A DNA stretch of 64,000 bases, taken from NCBI GenBank assembly GCA_034359265.1, contig CP136890.1, positions 70,309,501 to 70,373,500 on the forward strand. Reading direction: 5' to 3'. Positions 1 through 11,472 of the stretch are shown here, one piece after another; positions within the stretch are counted from its first letter, which is position 1; the number at the start of each line of letters is the position of its first letter. The position numbers and the translations under genes are program-made. The notes under the pieces are model-generated. The model saw only the letters and a program-made list of their open reading frames with translations, did not search any database and had not been told where the DNA came from. Source of the stretch: Canna indica (lineage: Eukaryota; Streptophyta; Magnoliopsida; Zingiberales; Cannaceae).

Positions 1-108
1 CAGTATGCATCTGGTTTTTGGATCAGGAAATTATCCACCAGCGAGTGATAGAGAAGTCGACCATGAGTTGGGGTATGTGAAGGCCAAATCTTTTCCAAAT
101 CTCTGTGG

Positions 109-1126
109 CTACACAACATTGCAAGAAACATGTTCCCTAGATTCAGGGTCTGATTTGCATAATGGACAACTCATATCAGATAGAGGAACATGTCTTCTTG
201 CAAGTGCAACTCTAATAGGAAGCCAACATTGGATGAATCTCCACGTTAGAAGCTTGATCATAGGCAACATTTTTAGCTTCCAGATACTCATCCAAGGAAA
301 ATCAGATGGGTCGATGGAGTGTGAGGTCTCCTTGTGAATGAGTGAGTCTGCCAACTAATACCCAGAAGAGACTATATATGAGCAAGATTTGTTATAGTGC
401 CAAGTCCAACGTTCCTTGCCTTCATGAATAGGAAGCTGAAAAATTCCCTTGGACAATGATTGAGGGAATACTTCATTAACCCTTGGAACATTCCATACTT
501 GGGTTTCTCTATCAAAGAGAGAGGAAACCAAACAGAGGCCGCTGGAGGAGGGCCATGGATGCGAAAAGTAGGCTCGATGGGAAGCCATGGTGAGCCGACT
601 ATCTCGCAGTTGACTGAGTTCCAATACTGAGTCGCAAGCCCTTGTATAGAAGCTCCAGGCCTTTCATTATACTTCGCCAGCCCCATGAACTACTTGGCTT
701 CGCCTCCGCAATGAGGAAGGAAGATGAATGAAAATACTTGTCTTTCCATGTTTTACTGAGAAGGGAATCTGGCTGGGATATTACTCTCCAACTAGTGTTT
801 TGCAAGGAGTGCGAGATTCATTCTTCTGCATTCCTTAAATCCTATCCCTTCTTCCGAGAAGGCCGAACATAATTGCAACCATTTAGCCCAATGCAAACCT
901 CATTTGTCCTGCTGAGAAGACCACCAAAATTGTGTCAATTTTTTGACACAGCGAGTCGGATATATAAAAGCATGACATCGTGTGTATGGGGATAGAGGAC
1001 AGGATTGATTTTAAAAAGAACTGTTTTGCCTACACGGGAGAGGAATCGGGCCGACCAACTATCTATTTTTTCTCGAATTCTTGCCAGGATGTATTCAAAA
1101 GTAGTTTTTTTGGATTTGTTGATCAT
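109..1126 (-). pseudogene. LINE (non-LTR) retrotransposon RT C-terminal remnant
   Basis: Four minus-strand fragments in different frames read in the order of a plant L1-type ORF2 C-terminus. At 1126-935 there is the post-palm segment (RSKKTTFEYILARI, then WSARFLSRVGKTVLFK). At 805-599 there is the SSSWGWRSI segment. At 624-355 there is the stretch ending in SCSYIVSSGY. At 354-109 there is the zinc-binding RT tail (IKLLTWRFIQCWLPIR, then CPLCKSDPESREHV). The palm catalytic part and the endonuclease lie outside or are lost. Frameshifts separate all four pieces, so this is a dead 5'-truncated copy. Reading frames on the opposite strand here are shadows. Confidence 0.85.
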
Positions 1127-1411
1127 GAAAGGAAGCCCGAATATTCAAAGCCGAGCTGATTGTATTCTTGAGACTTGGCGAAGAGATCAACATTCAATCA
1201 TTAATACAATGATTAAAATCTATAAATTAATATTATTAGTCTCTTAAAAATATTAAACGTATATCCCTCTAAAGTTATAATTTTCATATAAGTCATTTTA
1301 AATTTGATGTTCTCATATAAATATTTATTTACGAAGCTACAGAACTTATATAATTATGCAATTTATTAATTATGTTGGAATTTTTATATTAATATTTTGT
1401 GTACTTTTCTA

Positions 1412-1461
1412 ATACTACTACAATAACAACAACAACTACTACTACTACTAATAATAATAGA
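1412..1461. repeat. ACT/AAC/AAT trinucleotide microsatellite
   Basis: Consecutive ACT, AAC and AAT triplets in a run of about 50 bp, between the LINE remnant and an LTR fragment. It has no other content. Confidence 0.85.
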
Positions 1462-1830
1462 AGCTAGGGTGATGCGGTCATTTGTGTCTCCTGGTCTAGT
1501 GTGACTTTGATGTAAGGACCTGCAAAGACACTCCGACACTCAAGTAAGAAAAAATTGTAGATAATGGGTATGAAATTGAAATCTAGAATATACTTGATGT
1601 GTCGTGCTTTTCATAGTGCAGGATAGGGATGTCTCGGGCGATGATGTCTCCTTAGATCTCGCGAGGATATGCCCGAATGAGTTGAAGTTTATCCCGAGAC
1701 ATCGAGCTCATTATGGCATGTTGGAGCCCCCGGACTAGGTGATATTTGACTTGACTTGAGTCTAGTTCGCAAGTGTGGACGCTTTTGGACCTAATCTGAT
1801 CGGACCCAAATTGCTAGTTCAGTCCAGAAC
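1462..1830 (-). mobile_element. Gypsy-type LTR 3' part, inverted fragment
   Basis: Read on the minus strand, this segment carries a GGGGGCTCC block, then about 200 bp later the phrase CTTGAGTGTCGGAGTGTC followed by TTTGCAGGTCC. The same ordered blocks occur on the plus strand at 7260-7610, just ahead of a gypsy gag start. I therefore read it as the R/U5 end of a related Ty3/gypsy LTR in opposite orientation. No coding region remains next to it. Confidence 0.55.
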
Positions 1831-2607
1831 ATATTCAAGAATTTTGCTAAATCCTTTGAATAGATAACATAGGAGGGTAAAATTAAAAATTTTATTTTGT
1901 TATTTTGTATTTAATTAATAATTTCTGCATCCTTATTTGAGTTTTAGAAATTTACCATATTAAAAGTATTCCGATTTTAGAAAAACTCTATTTTAAATAA
2001 ATAAATATGCGAAATCCCCTATCTCCTATAATTAATTAGGTTTTATATTATAATTATAAACTTGCCTCGCTTGCAAGAAAAATCAACTTTTTCTTCGAAC
2101 ATCATCAACACCTCATACATTAATTTCTTCTCGGTGTAATTAGCTTTCACGCCTCTTCTTCCGTATTCCATTTCCATACCTTCACTTGAAATCTTTCGTT
2201 GGCATTAAAAAGAAAACCAGAGGCGTGAAAGCTAATCATCTTAATTCAGACTATAAAGGAAACTTCATTTCCATTTCAAATTAAACTATTTCCATTTCCA
2301 TTGTGAATTTAAAAGGAACAAATTAACGTGGATTACACTATTCTTTTCTTACTTTCTTAATATTCCTTTTAAAACAGAAAGGTTCTTAATTTATTTCCAA
2401 TACGGAATTGATGATAAAAAATATTAGACGTAATTAAAAGGAAACAAAGAAATTAACACAAGCCAGTTTCGCCGGAAATAGTTTTCTTTCGCCTCTCTCA
2501 CAAGCACAGAATATTTTCATTTCTTCAATCTAAATTAATTCTATTGCTCGTCGTCTCCCTTCACGGCAAGAACCAAAACCTTCTCTCGTCTCTTGGATTT
2601 GGCAAAT
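1831..2607. other. AT-rich upstream region with an 18-bp perfect inverted repeat
   Basis: A non-coding AT-rich stretch. It holds a perfect 18-bp inverted repeat, ATTAGCTTTCACGCCTCT at 2139-2156 and its reverse complement at 2219-2236, separated by 62 bp. A TATA-like ACTATAAAGG lies near 2248. The region immediately precedes the small ORF at 2608 and may be its promoter or leader, but nothing in the sequence proves that. Confidence 0.5.
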
Positions 2608-2910
2608 ATGTCGATGAAGACGAAGATCGTGGCGGTGGCCAATGCTGTGGCGGTGGCGACGGCGCTGCTTATGATCACCGTGGCGTTGGACTGCTTCGTG
2701 ACGGGGGCATTTCTTGGCGCGGGCAGCCCTCTGCACGTCGTTCCGCTCACGCGCGGTATCGTAAGCGGCAGTCCCGTTCTGGTGATTGGCATTCCCTGCG
2801 CTGTGCTCGGCGTCGCTTGCTTCGTGAAGGAACGGGGAGCTAGCGGTGATCAGATGAAGAAGTTACATACGTACTGCATAGTTCGATCGACGAAGAAAGT
2901 TGAGATTTAG
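2608..2910 (+). CDS. Small putative membrane protein (100 aa), unrecognised
   Basis: An open frame of 100 codons starting with ATG at 2608 (MSMKTKIVAVANAVAVATAL) and ending in TAG. Its GC content is clearly above the AT-rich flanks, as in a real plant exon. Two hydrophobic segments are visible, about residues 6-34 (ending GAFLGAG) and 52-71 (around VLVIGIPCAVLGVACFV). A short basic tail follows (KKLHTYCIVRSTKK). I do not recognise a family. The last 25 or so residues look less constrained, so this may be the first exon of a longer gene whose remainder was lost when transposons landed downstream at 3120. Alternatives are a complete small two-span protein or a chance GC-rich frame. A longer frame on the opposite strand has no better claim. 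Confidence 0.4.
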   Translation: MSMKTKIVAVANAVAVATALLMITVALDCFVTGAFLGAGSPLHVVPLTRGIVSGSPVLVIGIPCAVLGVACFVKERGASGDQMKKLHTYCIVRSTKKVEI

Positions 2911-3119
2911 CAGACAGATAAATCAATTATATTTTTTTGGATAATTTTCTTCACAATGATATTTATTCTAGAACTCTATTATATTGAATATATAGTTGAT
3001 TGCTATATGCTTAATTTTGGGGGAAAATGACCTTTTTTTGTTTTTAAAAAACATAAAAGAAATTGTAATAATGATTACAGTTTTAGTCTTGTACAACTGC
3101 AATTATCATATTTTAATGT

Positions 3120-3480
3120 CCAGTTCCATAGGGTCGGTGCCCCAGTGACCCCAACACAACCCGCGTATGACCACTATCTCCAAGCCATACACATGATTAT
3201 GGTCTTAACCACTAGCGGCCTCAACCCACACTATAGGGTCAAAGTTACGCTGCAACAACCTGCATTGGGTGATCGTCGTCCTCATGTATGTCTCCTACAA
3301 GAATTATTTTTTTCATATTTTTTTAATTTATTTATATAAATTATAAAATAATACATAAAAAATAAACAATACGTAGAATGATCACAACAGCCCTCTAGTC
3401 AACATAGTCCTCTGTCCTGCATTGTCGGCGTCGGCGATGTGTGCGGTCAAAGACCTCCATCTCCATTTGCTTCCAATAGT
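3120..3480 (-). mobile_element. CACTA element fragment (last exons of the second gene)
   Basis: The minus strand matches, in degraded form, the last exons of the second gene of the CACTA elements in this window. 3310-3120 parallels the RVYGF..SGHA-containing exon (compare 30678-30900). 3480-3382 parallels the preceding exon (FDRTHRR versus FERTHRR at 30505-30530). Frameshifts and stops are present and no TIR is attached. Confidence 0.6.
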
Positions 3481-4860
3481 TCGACCTATCCAAAAAAATT
3501 GTCGGCCCACATTCCGAATTTCGGACTTGGTCGTAAAAAATGGGAGGTTGAGGATTTCACAATGCTCCCGTGAAAGGGAAAGAGCGAGAAACTTTGGCTG
3601 TAAGTCATCTCCTAAGGGCAACCTACTTTCTAGTCAAAAAAACATATGATAAAGGAAGTGCATATATTGGTGCGACTCACCACCAATTATTCTCCCTATT
3701 TTGACTTTTTGATCTCCCAATTCGACCAGGTCTCCATGAGTAGGTCTTCGAGTACTCCTTCGGACCCTTGAATCAAAAGATGCGCTTGCATTTGTAGTCT
3801 TTGATCCCATGTCATACTAAGTTTGTTAGAATTCAAATTATAATCAAATAAGAGGGGAAGGATTTTCTCCCTTTTGTGTGAATTCCCCAGCAGTGAATTA
3901 ACAACTTGTGAGACCCTATCTATTCAATCTCTCGAACCCCGAAGAAAACCCCAGGCTCACTTGAACTTCAAAAAATGAAAATAATTAAGAACTCACTGTC
4001 TTTGACAAACATAAGAAATCTTGCGGATGGTGGACGATCCTATCGTCCTCGATAGTTAGAATTAAAACAAATACGTAAATTTGTACAACATCAACGTAAC
4101 CTCATCCATTAGCTCTCCGGTGAATCAAGCTGTAGTAATACTTCTGGACTTATTCCAAGACAGAGAAAACTTGCAACAAAGAAAACGCAACAAAATTTCA
4201 AATCTTCAATTGCAACTTTGGACAAGAACATATCCAAGTTTATAGGCTCCATTGGCAAGTTTTTCTCTTCACATATAAAAGCATCGCAGCCTCCTTTTGC
4301 TCGACAGGGAGGTGGAAAATAAGAAAGGGTGAGAGCTGCAATGGTGGCTAGGATGTTCGACAATCCTTGCGAAGCATTCCCTCCTTCAACTCTATGATAG
4401 CCTTTACAAACCTTTGGTATGTCACCAGAGAACTAGAGTATTCAATTAGAGACTGGACAACGAGTCAACGACAAAAGACAACTAATGCGTGACTTCTTCA
4501 TATTGCTACTCATTAAAGGTTTTTCTGCCCTTTTTTATCTGTTGAAACACCATAATATTCTCCTTGAGCTAATAATATCAAACAACGTCAAAATCTTTTC
4601 TTTTCATCTTGTCGAATGGGTTTTTTGAATACTTACAGGGAGATGGTACGTAGGAGAAAATATGAAACACAAACGTTGAATGAAGTTGAATCACAACATC
4701 AGTGTGACTCACTATGGGTAGTCAAGATAAATGCACTCTTGACGAAAGGGAACTCAAGACACTCTTCTTGGACGCGAAACTATGTGCAAGAAAATACTTA
4801 CTTTAGATGAGGTGATGTCAATGCTTGTGTTCAAGGAGGTCATAAACTCGTAACTTATTG
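3481..4860. other. No recognised gene
   Basis: A moderately AT-rich stretch without a supportable coding region. The longest open frames are under 90 codons, are not in a shared order, and have no recognisable motif. It may be old transposon debris. Confidence 0.5.
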
Positions 4861-4869
4861 GATTCTTTA

Positions 4870-5205
4870 GAAATTGTAGAGATGCCTCGAACACTAGAGA
4901 ACGAAACGAGTCAAGAAGTAGAGAACAAGGATAAAGTCAATTCAGATCAAAGTCAAGGTCCAAACACGTATAATGCTGCTACTACAAAAAAATGAGACAC
5001 ATCAAGTTAGAATGCCACAAGCTAAAATGAAATCTTCCATAAGAAAATAATAACGGAGAAGCATCCTATGTCCATAAAGAAAGAGATAAAATAGTGATAT
5101 TGTTTCTTCTTGTTATATCATATTTAGGTTGTTTGTTTCACGTGACATCACACTGAGAATGGTTCACAGTACATCAACCCACCAATGCATAAGAACTACT
5201 AATTA
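4870..5205 (+). pseudogene. Ty1/copia gag zinc knuckle to protease remnant
   Basis: In the plus frame at 4974-5027 the residues CCYYKKMRHIKLECHKLK follow an Arg/Ser-rich stretch. This is a copia gag CCHC zinc knuckle in which the second cysteine has become tyrosine. About 100 bp further (5130-5165) comes LFHVTSH-stop-EWFT, the copia aspartic protease block that normally follows the DSGA motif. Frameshifts and stops separate the pieces. It ends where the solo LTR at 5275 is inserted. Confidence 0.6.
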
Positions 5206-5274
5206 ATGAGAAGATGACTCATTATGTCAATCAATTTGAATTGGCTCAGTAAATATCAAAATGCATGATGGAAT

Positions 5275-6940
5275 TGTTGGCCTAAGGTTTTCAATCTTGG
5301 TCTTAATCTCGGTTTTGGTGATAACAGATATGAAACTAATATTTTATTGAGAAATACTTTCAGGTTCCAAATCGATTAGTGCTCGCCGTCCGCGATCGAA
5401 GAAATTGGAGAAATCGGCAAGGACGGTCGTTGACGCTTGGATTTTTTCGGGAAGATAGAGTTTAGATTTAGGATGTCTAGATAAATTATAAATCCTCATG
5501 ATGATGCAAAGAAACACAAAAACTGAATCTGAATCACAAAACATGAAAAACCGAAAAATTAGAAAAGACCCTGAAATTCACTAAGCCTAGGGAGCTACTT
5601 GGAGGGCTATATGATCTAGATATTTTCTTGGCACCAAAAGTACTGGTAATTGTTCCTTAGGTAAAAACTAAATAACGAGGTATTTTAAAGGATTTTTTGG
5701 AAGCCTTTAGCCTACCCATATTTGACCCGGAAGATTAGAAAATTTTCGTTTTTCAGAAATTTGTACTAGACCCCAAAAGTTAGATTTTGATTCTTAAGGA
5801 TTTGGATTTTTTAGATATTTTTATTGAATCCAAATGGGGGGTAATCCTTGTATAACATTTATGTTTTAAAGTTTTTAACTTGAAGTTAGTAAATATTATA
5901 TAAGTAGACTTAGCGAAGACAGAACCCAGAAACGAGAAAACAAGTAGGAAAATCAACCTAACCAAGCAGTCTGCCTTGCCCAGGTTTGATCGACCGGCAA
6001 ATGGAGAAGGCATTTCGATTGATCGACCGATCGACCGAATAATGCCCGAAACGGGAAGTAGGCCTTCGGTCGCTCGGCGGTAGCTCGGTCGATCGACTGA
6101 CGATCGATCGACGATCGACCAGGTGTCGCCGATAGGCAGAAAAATGCCCGTTGATGAGCCTTGGTGTTTGGGGGTTATAAATATTCATCCCAAACTCATT
6201 TCTAACCTACCAATGATGCTTCGAAGCCTCAAAGAGTGATCCTAAGCATTTCTACAAGCTTCTATTGAGTCATCCTTGCAAAACCCCTAGTTTTGATCTC
6301 CACTTATTGATTTAGCCTTCAAGCTTCATAGATTTATCTTCTCAAGGCATCGGGAGGACTAGGGAGTTTCTTTTGGAGCTATGTACTTGTTGTTTGATTT
6401 ATTACTCCAATTGTTATTGTATTTTGTTGTTTATTTTCGTTGTATATTATTTGTGTAAACCTAGGTTGCTAGGTTTGATTGAGTTGGTGATTGGCTTGGT
6501 GTTTAGGCTTAAATCCACCATTGTAAACTTAGTTTACTAGGATTAGTTGAGTTGCCCCTTAGGTTGACGTGGGAGAGTGCTCTCGGTAGGATGACGGGAT
6601 ACTTTCGGGTGTGGAAGTGCCTTCGATTTGAGAGTGGAGACTTTTCGGTGTAAAGTCCTCTTTGTAAGGGAAATAATATAATATAGTAAACCTAGTTTGA
6701 AAATTCTAAGCGGGCTGCTTAGACAGTGGAGTAGACATTGGGACCGAACCACTATAAATCATTGTGTTAGCGTTGTTTACTTTGCGTTTCGTATTGCTTA
6801 TCATTTATATCTTACTTCCACTTGCTACTTGATTTGTGAATTGCCTAAGTAGTTTAAGAAAAGTTTAAAACCGAAATTAGGCAAAAAGATTTAGATAACA
6901 CACTATTCACCCCACCTCTAGTGTGGCCATTTCACTAACA
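5275..6940 (+). mobile_element. Solo LTR, Sirevirus-like copia, subfamily B
   Basis: It begins TGTTGGCCTAAGG and ends CACTAACA, a full LTR of about 1.67 kb, with no internal region on either side. Flanks GGAAT (5270-5274) and TGAAT (6941-6945) agree at four of five positions, consistent with an aged target duplication. It is the same family as the LTRs at 47782-49334, 50405-52039 and 52629-53898. It carries a cluster of CGATCGACCG-type palindromes around 5990-6125, then a TATA box (TTATAAATA, 6175-6183), as expected for a U3 promoter. Short open frames inside are LTR noise. Confidence 0.85.
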
Positions 6941-6945
6941 TGAAT

Positions 6946-7229
6946 CACAAGAACCTTATTTGAGGTATGATATATATGTCCTTTGTCTTAAAAGAACTAT
7001 AATTTTAGTCAAGGAGGAATTTCACCATTACAAAAGGATCCTTGACGCGGTGATCAAAGCTTGAAGGTAAATCAACTCTATGTTCTTAGGCAACCATTAT
7101 AACTTCTTCACTCATATGACGATTATACAAAACTACGGCATAATTAAAAGGCCTAATGGGACATTGGCAAATGAGCGAGGACTTGACACTCCTTGAATAG
7201 AAACAATGGCTAATTGGCAAATGAAAATT
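6946..7229. other. No recognised gene
   Basis: Non-coding sequence between the solo LTR and the gypsy LTR fragment. No motif was recognised. Confidence 0.4.
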
Positions 7230-7690
7230 AACTAAACTTGAGTTTTATGGACACTATTGGATTGGACTAGTACTTCTGGGTCTGGCCAGATTCGGCCCAA
7301 AGCGCCTACACTTCTGAAATCGATTCAGCCAGACTGAATCGCTCCGCCCGGGGGCTCCACCCGGTCATACAAGTACATCCAAGTCCTCCTTAATTACGAG
7401 GGATACGCTATTACAAGCCTGACATCTCCGGGATCATCCTTGACCCATTGCGAGCAATATTCCCATGAGATTACCGGGTGGCTCATTACCTATACTTGTA
7501 ATAAATACAAACACGACACACCTCAGGTAATCTAAGTTCCAATTTCATTATATCCACCTCAAATACCTACTAACTTGAGCGTCGGAGTGTCCTTTTCAAG
7601 TCCCCCATTGGAATTGCACCCAACGAGGAGAGACACCGAATATGACCAAACTGGTCTGATCCTCAGGCAAGAGCATTTGTTGCCCACCGT
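7230..7690 (+). mobile_element. Gypsy LTR 3' part and leader
   Basis: A GGGGGCTCCACCCGG block at about 7350 is followed by CTTGAGCGTCGGAGTGTC at about 7573. After it comes TTGCCCACCGTGGGGCCA at 7679-7696. In plant Ty3/gypsy elements of the Tat type a GCCCACCGTGGGGCC-like string typically sits just inside the 5' LTR, ahead of gag. An inverted relative of the LTR part is at 1462-1830. Confidence 0.6.
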
Positions 7691-7744
7691 GGGGCCAAAT
7701 AAAGCTTACTTGCCCCACAACGGTTGAAACCTGGAACAAGGTGA

Positions 7745-8150
7745 TTGCCATCACACGCCAACGGCAACGCACCGGGCGACGATGTTCACTCACGACCTAG
7801 TGACGCTGAAATAGTGAGGAGAGATGCTCCGACATCAGCCAACCTTCCATCAGAAGCACCTGAGTGTCAGATAAATGACCTAGAGGCAGAGAACCAATGG
7901 TTAGCAACCCATGTCGAAATGCTGACACGGTCCTAGGAACAACTTATGATCGATCACGAGCGCTAGCGCTCGAAGCATGGAAAAAGCAATCACTTTGAGA
8001 GAAGGAGACCGATCTCTGTTGTTCAGAACGAGGCCTCCAGCACACCATGCCAAGGAAGACGAAAACATTCCAGAGTCACAAAGGTTGTTGCGCCTCTCCC
8101 AGTCGACTCGGGACCCTTCAACATTGAGTCGAAACTTAGTTCTAGGTTTA
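7745..8150 (+). pseudogene. Gypsy gag N-terminal remnant
   Basis: Two short plus-strand frames, about 7745-7936 (with INDLEAENQWLATHVEML, an alpha-helical stretch) and 7977-8150, follow the gypsy leader at the usual distance. The composition and helical run resemble the N-terminal part of Tat-type gag, but no zinc knuckle or pol follows. The sequence changes to copia LTR material at about 8150. Truncated and inactive. Confidence 0.45.
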
Positions 8151-8720
8151 GAAATAGATGTAATATGCCCCTAGGAACTCAAACAAACCTAAAGCAATTG
8201 TTTCCCAAGCCAAAATCCAAAACGAGACAAAAAAATGAGGTTCTACTAAAAAAATTAGCATAAAAATCAATTTCAGCTTTGGACTGGGTTATTGGTCGAT
8301 GTTCGGCCGATCCTCGATCGACTAAGGGTAGACTGAAATGCCACTAGTTTTTCTAGTACCCTTTTCGACCGATGCTCGGCCAAAAAGTCCAACAAATTTT
8401 TTAAGACCCGTTGAATGACTATTTTTCACCCCTTACCTCCACTACAATTATAAATAGACCTATTTTCAACTATTAGATGGTTACTACTGTACATTGATCA
8501 AATCAAATCCTTAAGTTTTGGTGCTTCAAAGAGTGAATTCAAATTGATAAACCCTAGCTTTCCAACTCTCCAGTTTGGCCTTCACACTTCGCGCCTTTTA
8601 AGCCAAAGCTCATCATCTACTTAAGGAATTGGAGTGCTAAGAGGCTGTTGGAAGGAGCTCATTCAAGTTTGCTTTCATTTTATAGCTCCTTTAACTTGTT
8701 GACAACGTTGTGCAATTATA
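8150..8720 (+). mobile_element. Divergent fragment of a Sirevirus-like LTR
   Basis: ATGTAATATGCCCCTAGGA at 8158 parallels ATGTAATATACCCCTAGGA at 40680 in LTR-A. It is followed by a short region with GATCGAC and CGACCGATG blocks and a TATA-like ATTATAAATAG near 8449, the same order as in the complete LTRs. Both LTR ends are missing. Confidence 0.55.
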
Positions 8721-8987
8721 TATTATATAATTTAATTAAAAATAATTATAAAGAATAACCAAACTTAATATAAGAATCAAGAACTAAAAAGATGTAAAAT
8801 ATAAAAATAAATTGTCTTATCTTTAATTATTTTTGCCATAAAAATAGTACGTTGATATAGAAAATACATAAAAAATAAAAAATCAATATAAATAAATTAA
8901 AACATGTAATCCTAAATTCATATAGGATGAACTATTAATAAAAATTAAATATTATAGTGACAATAATATTTTTATAAGAGAAAAATA
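8721..8987. other. AT-rich spacer, nothing recognised
   Basis: Very AT-rich non-coding sequence with no motif I can name. Confidence 0.5.
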
Positions 8988-9660
8988 TGTTAGTATTGGC
9001 ATTTTATGACATTGGTTATATTTGACAAAAATACTCCAGTTTAATTCTCTAACAACTAGGAGAAGTTCTGCTTGTATTGAGGATAATTTCAACTGTGTGA
9101 AGACAGTTTCAACTGCTATAACAACCTATGGATTTGATGACAAGGATGCAACGCAAAAAGAGGATTTTTTGTTCCCTACAGAAATGATGACTCTTGGGCT
9201 GCATTATTGATGACGATTCTCTGTCGTCTCTGAGATCTTTTAATCATCGTTAAATATCTTATTGACAGACTAACTTTTAGAGGTGAGGTCATCTTTAATA
9301 TTTTTAGGCGTTACTCATTTGATCTTAATGGTCTCTATGAGTTAAGCGATGACTATTTGTTTTGAACCGATGATTGTTGATTGTTAAACTGATGGTTTTA
9401 TCAAACAAATAGTTAAGACAACATTGATTCAGATCTTTCAGTTGTCACATATAAATTCCGATGAAAAGATCTGATATGCAACTCTCTCCATGTGCGAACA
9501 CTGCGTTGCTAGTTATTGAGAGAAGTTGAGACTGCTGAGTGCAGAACGACAACAATAGCAGTTTTGGTTCTTACTTTGCTACTAGTAGCGTTGCAATAGC
9601 AGTTCCAACTTCTTATTCAACTGCCCTTAACAGAAGTTCCTTTAGAGACATATACTGTCA
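8988..9660 (+). mobile_element. Copia 5' LTR (separate family) ahead of PBS
   Basis: The segment ends in CTGTCA immediately before ATTGGTATCAAAG, a primer-binding site for initiator tRNA-Met. That fixes the 3' edge of the LTR at 9660. The 5' edge is proposed at TGTTAGTATTGGC (8988), but this is less certain. The LTR lacks the CGATCG palindromes of the Sirevirus-like families here, so it is another copia lineage. The short frame near 9022 is inside it and has no recognised motif. Confidence 0.6.
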
Positions 9661-9661
9661 A

Positions 9662-9673
9662 TTGGTATCAAAG
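9662..9673 (+). promoter_or_regulatory. tRNA-Met primer-binding site
   Basis: TTGGTATCAAAG directly follows the LTR end, one mismatch from the canonical TTGGTATCAGAG of copia elements. It would prime minus-strand DNA synthesis. Confidence 0.7.
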
Positions 9674-9743
9674 TAGTTGTGCTAACCTTTACCTGCACAA
9701 GATCCTTGATGTGTCTCTTCGTTTCAGGCTCAAGTTGGAATGA

Positions 9744-10010
9744 ATGCCTATGGAAAATTCTATTAATGTTACTCCTTTGCTTATCGGAATGAACTATGCA
9801 TATTGGAAGGCTAGAATGAAGACTATCATCAAGTCCTTGGATGATAGTTGCTGGGACACAATTGAGATTTGCTACACCTCTCCCACAACACCTGGTGGGA
9901 CTGAGAGCAAACCTAAAAGCCAGTATATATAAGTAGAAATTGTTGCAGCAAACTATGATAATAGAACCCTTAATTATATCTTTAGTGGAGTTGATCCTTC
10001 TCATACTCCT
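9744..10010 (+). pseudogene. Copia gag N-terminal remnant
   Basis: Starts about 80 bp after the PBS. The plus frame contains PLLIGMNYAYWKARMKT, the standard start of copia gag (G..Y..W...M). After one stop it continues with NRTLNYIFSGVDP, also usual in this domain. The frame is then lost at about 10010, where a CACTA terminal segment begins. Truncated, not functional. Confidence 0.75.
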
Positions 10011-10593
10011 AGAATTGTCGCTATCACCGACGACTCAAGCCACGGCTTGAGCCTTCGGTGACGACTATCACAGACGATGCAGACCGTGGCAAAATGCCAT
10101 CACTGATGTGCGCGTCTCAGATAAGTTGTGACGGCTGACCTCTACCGTCACAAGTAATCATCAGTGACAGCGTGGCCATCATAAGTAATCATCAGCGACA
10201 GCGCACGCAGCCACGCGCGCTGTCGCTGATTTAAACACATCAGTGACGGCCCTCTGCGGCTATCGCTGATTTAAACACATCAACCGCGGCTAGGAGCCAT
10301 CAGTGATATTATTAGCAATCGTGATATATGGTGCTGTCTAGGCCATCAGTCATTTACAATACACTTTCATCCACGGCCTAGTGACGGTCAGCCGTGGGTA
10401 AGCCATGGGTAAGCCGTGGCTGAAGTTATACCCTGTCACTCAAAAAAATTAAAATTTTGAAAATTCATGTATACAATAATATTTATACATTACAATATAT
10501 TTACATTCACAAAACATCATACACATAAATTTTTAGCCAACCATACAAGTTTTACATAAATATCATCGATCAAGCCTCAAATCGGAGGCAAAG
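10011..10593. mobile_element. CACTA terminal fragment (subterminal repeat array)
   Basis: From about 10020 to 10440 there are many short direct and inverted copies of a GTGACGGC / ATCAGTGACAG theme, for example paired CATCAGTGACGG and GCCATCAGTGAT. This resembles the subterminal transposase-binding arrays of CACTA elements but differs in sequence from the CAGCAACGGC arrays of CACTA-1 and CACTA-3. 10440-10593 is AT-rich non-coding sequence. It interrupts the copia gag on its left and is itself cut by CACTA-1 on its right. Confidence 0.5.
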
Positions 10594-10596
10594 AAG

Positions 10597-10930
10597 CACT
10601 ACTAGAAATGTGATAATCAGCAACGACTACGCAAGCTATTACTATTTCTAATGGAGTTCTTACGGCCGCTCGGGTCATTGTATATGTGATATATCTGCAA
10701 AGGTTTTGTTACGGCCGCTCGAGCCATTGCATATATATTATAACTTTAGCAATGACTTAGTTATGGCTACGACATCCGTCACTCTTTAGCCAATCACGCG
10801 CTCGCGGCGCAAAAATAAAATACTTATCAGCAACGGCGTTCTAACGGACGAGTGAGCTGTTACTGATGATGTTACTTATCAGCAACGACTTTCTAATGGA
10901 TGAGTGAGCCATTGCTGATCAGTTTATTTA
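10597..10930. repeat. CACTA-1 left TIR and subterminal repeats
   Basis: After the terminal repeat come degenerate, alternating copies of CAGCAACG and its reverse complement, with spacers such as TTCTAACGGACGAGTGAGC. They are the same theme as in CACTA-3 at 24640-24920 but more mutated. In En/Spm such arrays are the binding sites for the element-encoded DNA-binding protein. Confidence 0.75.
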
Positions 10931-11472
10931 ACTTGATCGATGTTCCTCCTTCTAACGGCTCTGACTTCCTCCTTCTTCTTCCTTTCTTCTACCGTCGTCG
11001 ATGTTCGCTTGCCCGCCTCGTCGTCACCAGTTGTCGTCATCCGCTGACGCCACTCGCCGCTGCCGCCCGCCGTCGTCGCCCGTTCCAGGTAACTCGCCCC
11101 CTCTCTATTTATTGTAGAACTGACCAAAACCCTAGATTTAGGGTTTCAACTGGTTGCCGACGGTCGGAGCATTGTACAGTGTCCGGACGCTGTGGACTCC
11201 GGCGTCGGAAATAGGGTTTTTTGTAACCTTTTTTTTTTCTTTTATTAAATCCTAACTCTAGATTAATTAAATATTTTTATGATAAATTTACATGTTTAGA
11301 TTAATTAAATATTTAGGTTAATTTAGATGTTTAGTTAGATTAAATTAATTTAGATTAATGTTAATCTTTAGATTAATTTAGATCAATATTTAGATTAGAT
11401 TAATTTAAATTATATTAATTTAGATTAATTTTATTGTTAATCTTTAGATTTAGATTAATTAGAATCATCCAC

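Noticed and set aside
5..337. 110-codon plus-strand frame at the window start
   Set aside because: Antisense to the LINE zinc-binding tail (minus strand 354-109), which is the recognisable reading.
4109..4363. 84-codon minus-strand frame with hydrophobic stretches
   Set aside because: No ATG context, homologue motif or compositional contrast with flanks. Treated as chance.
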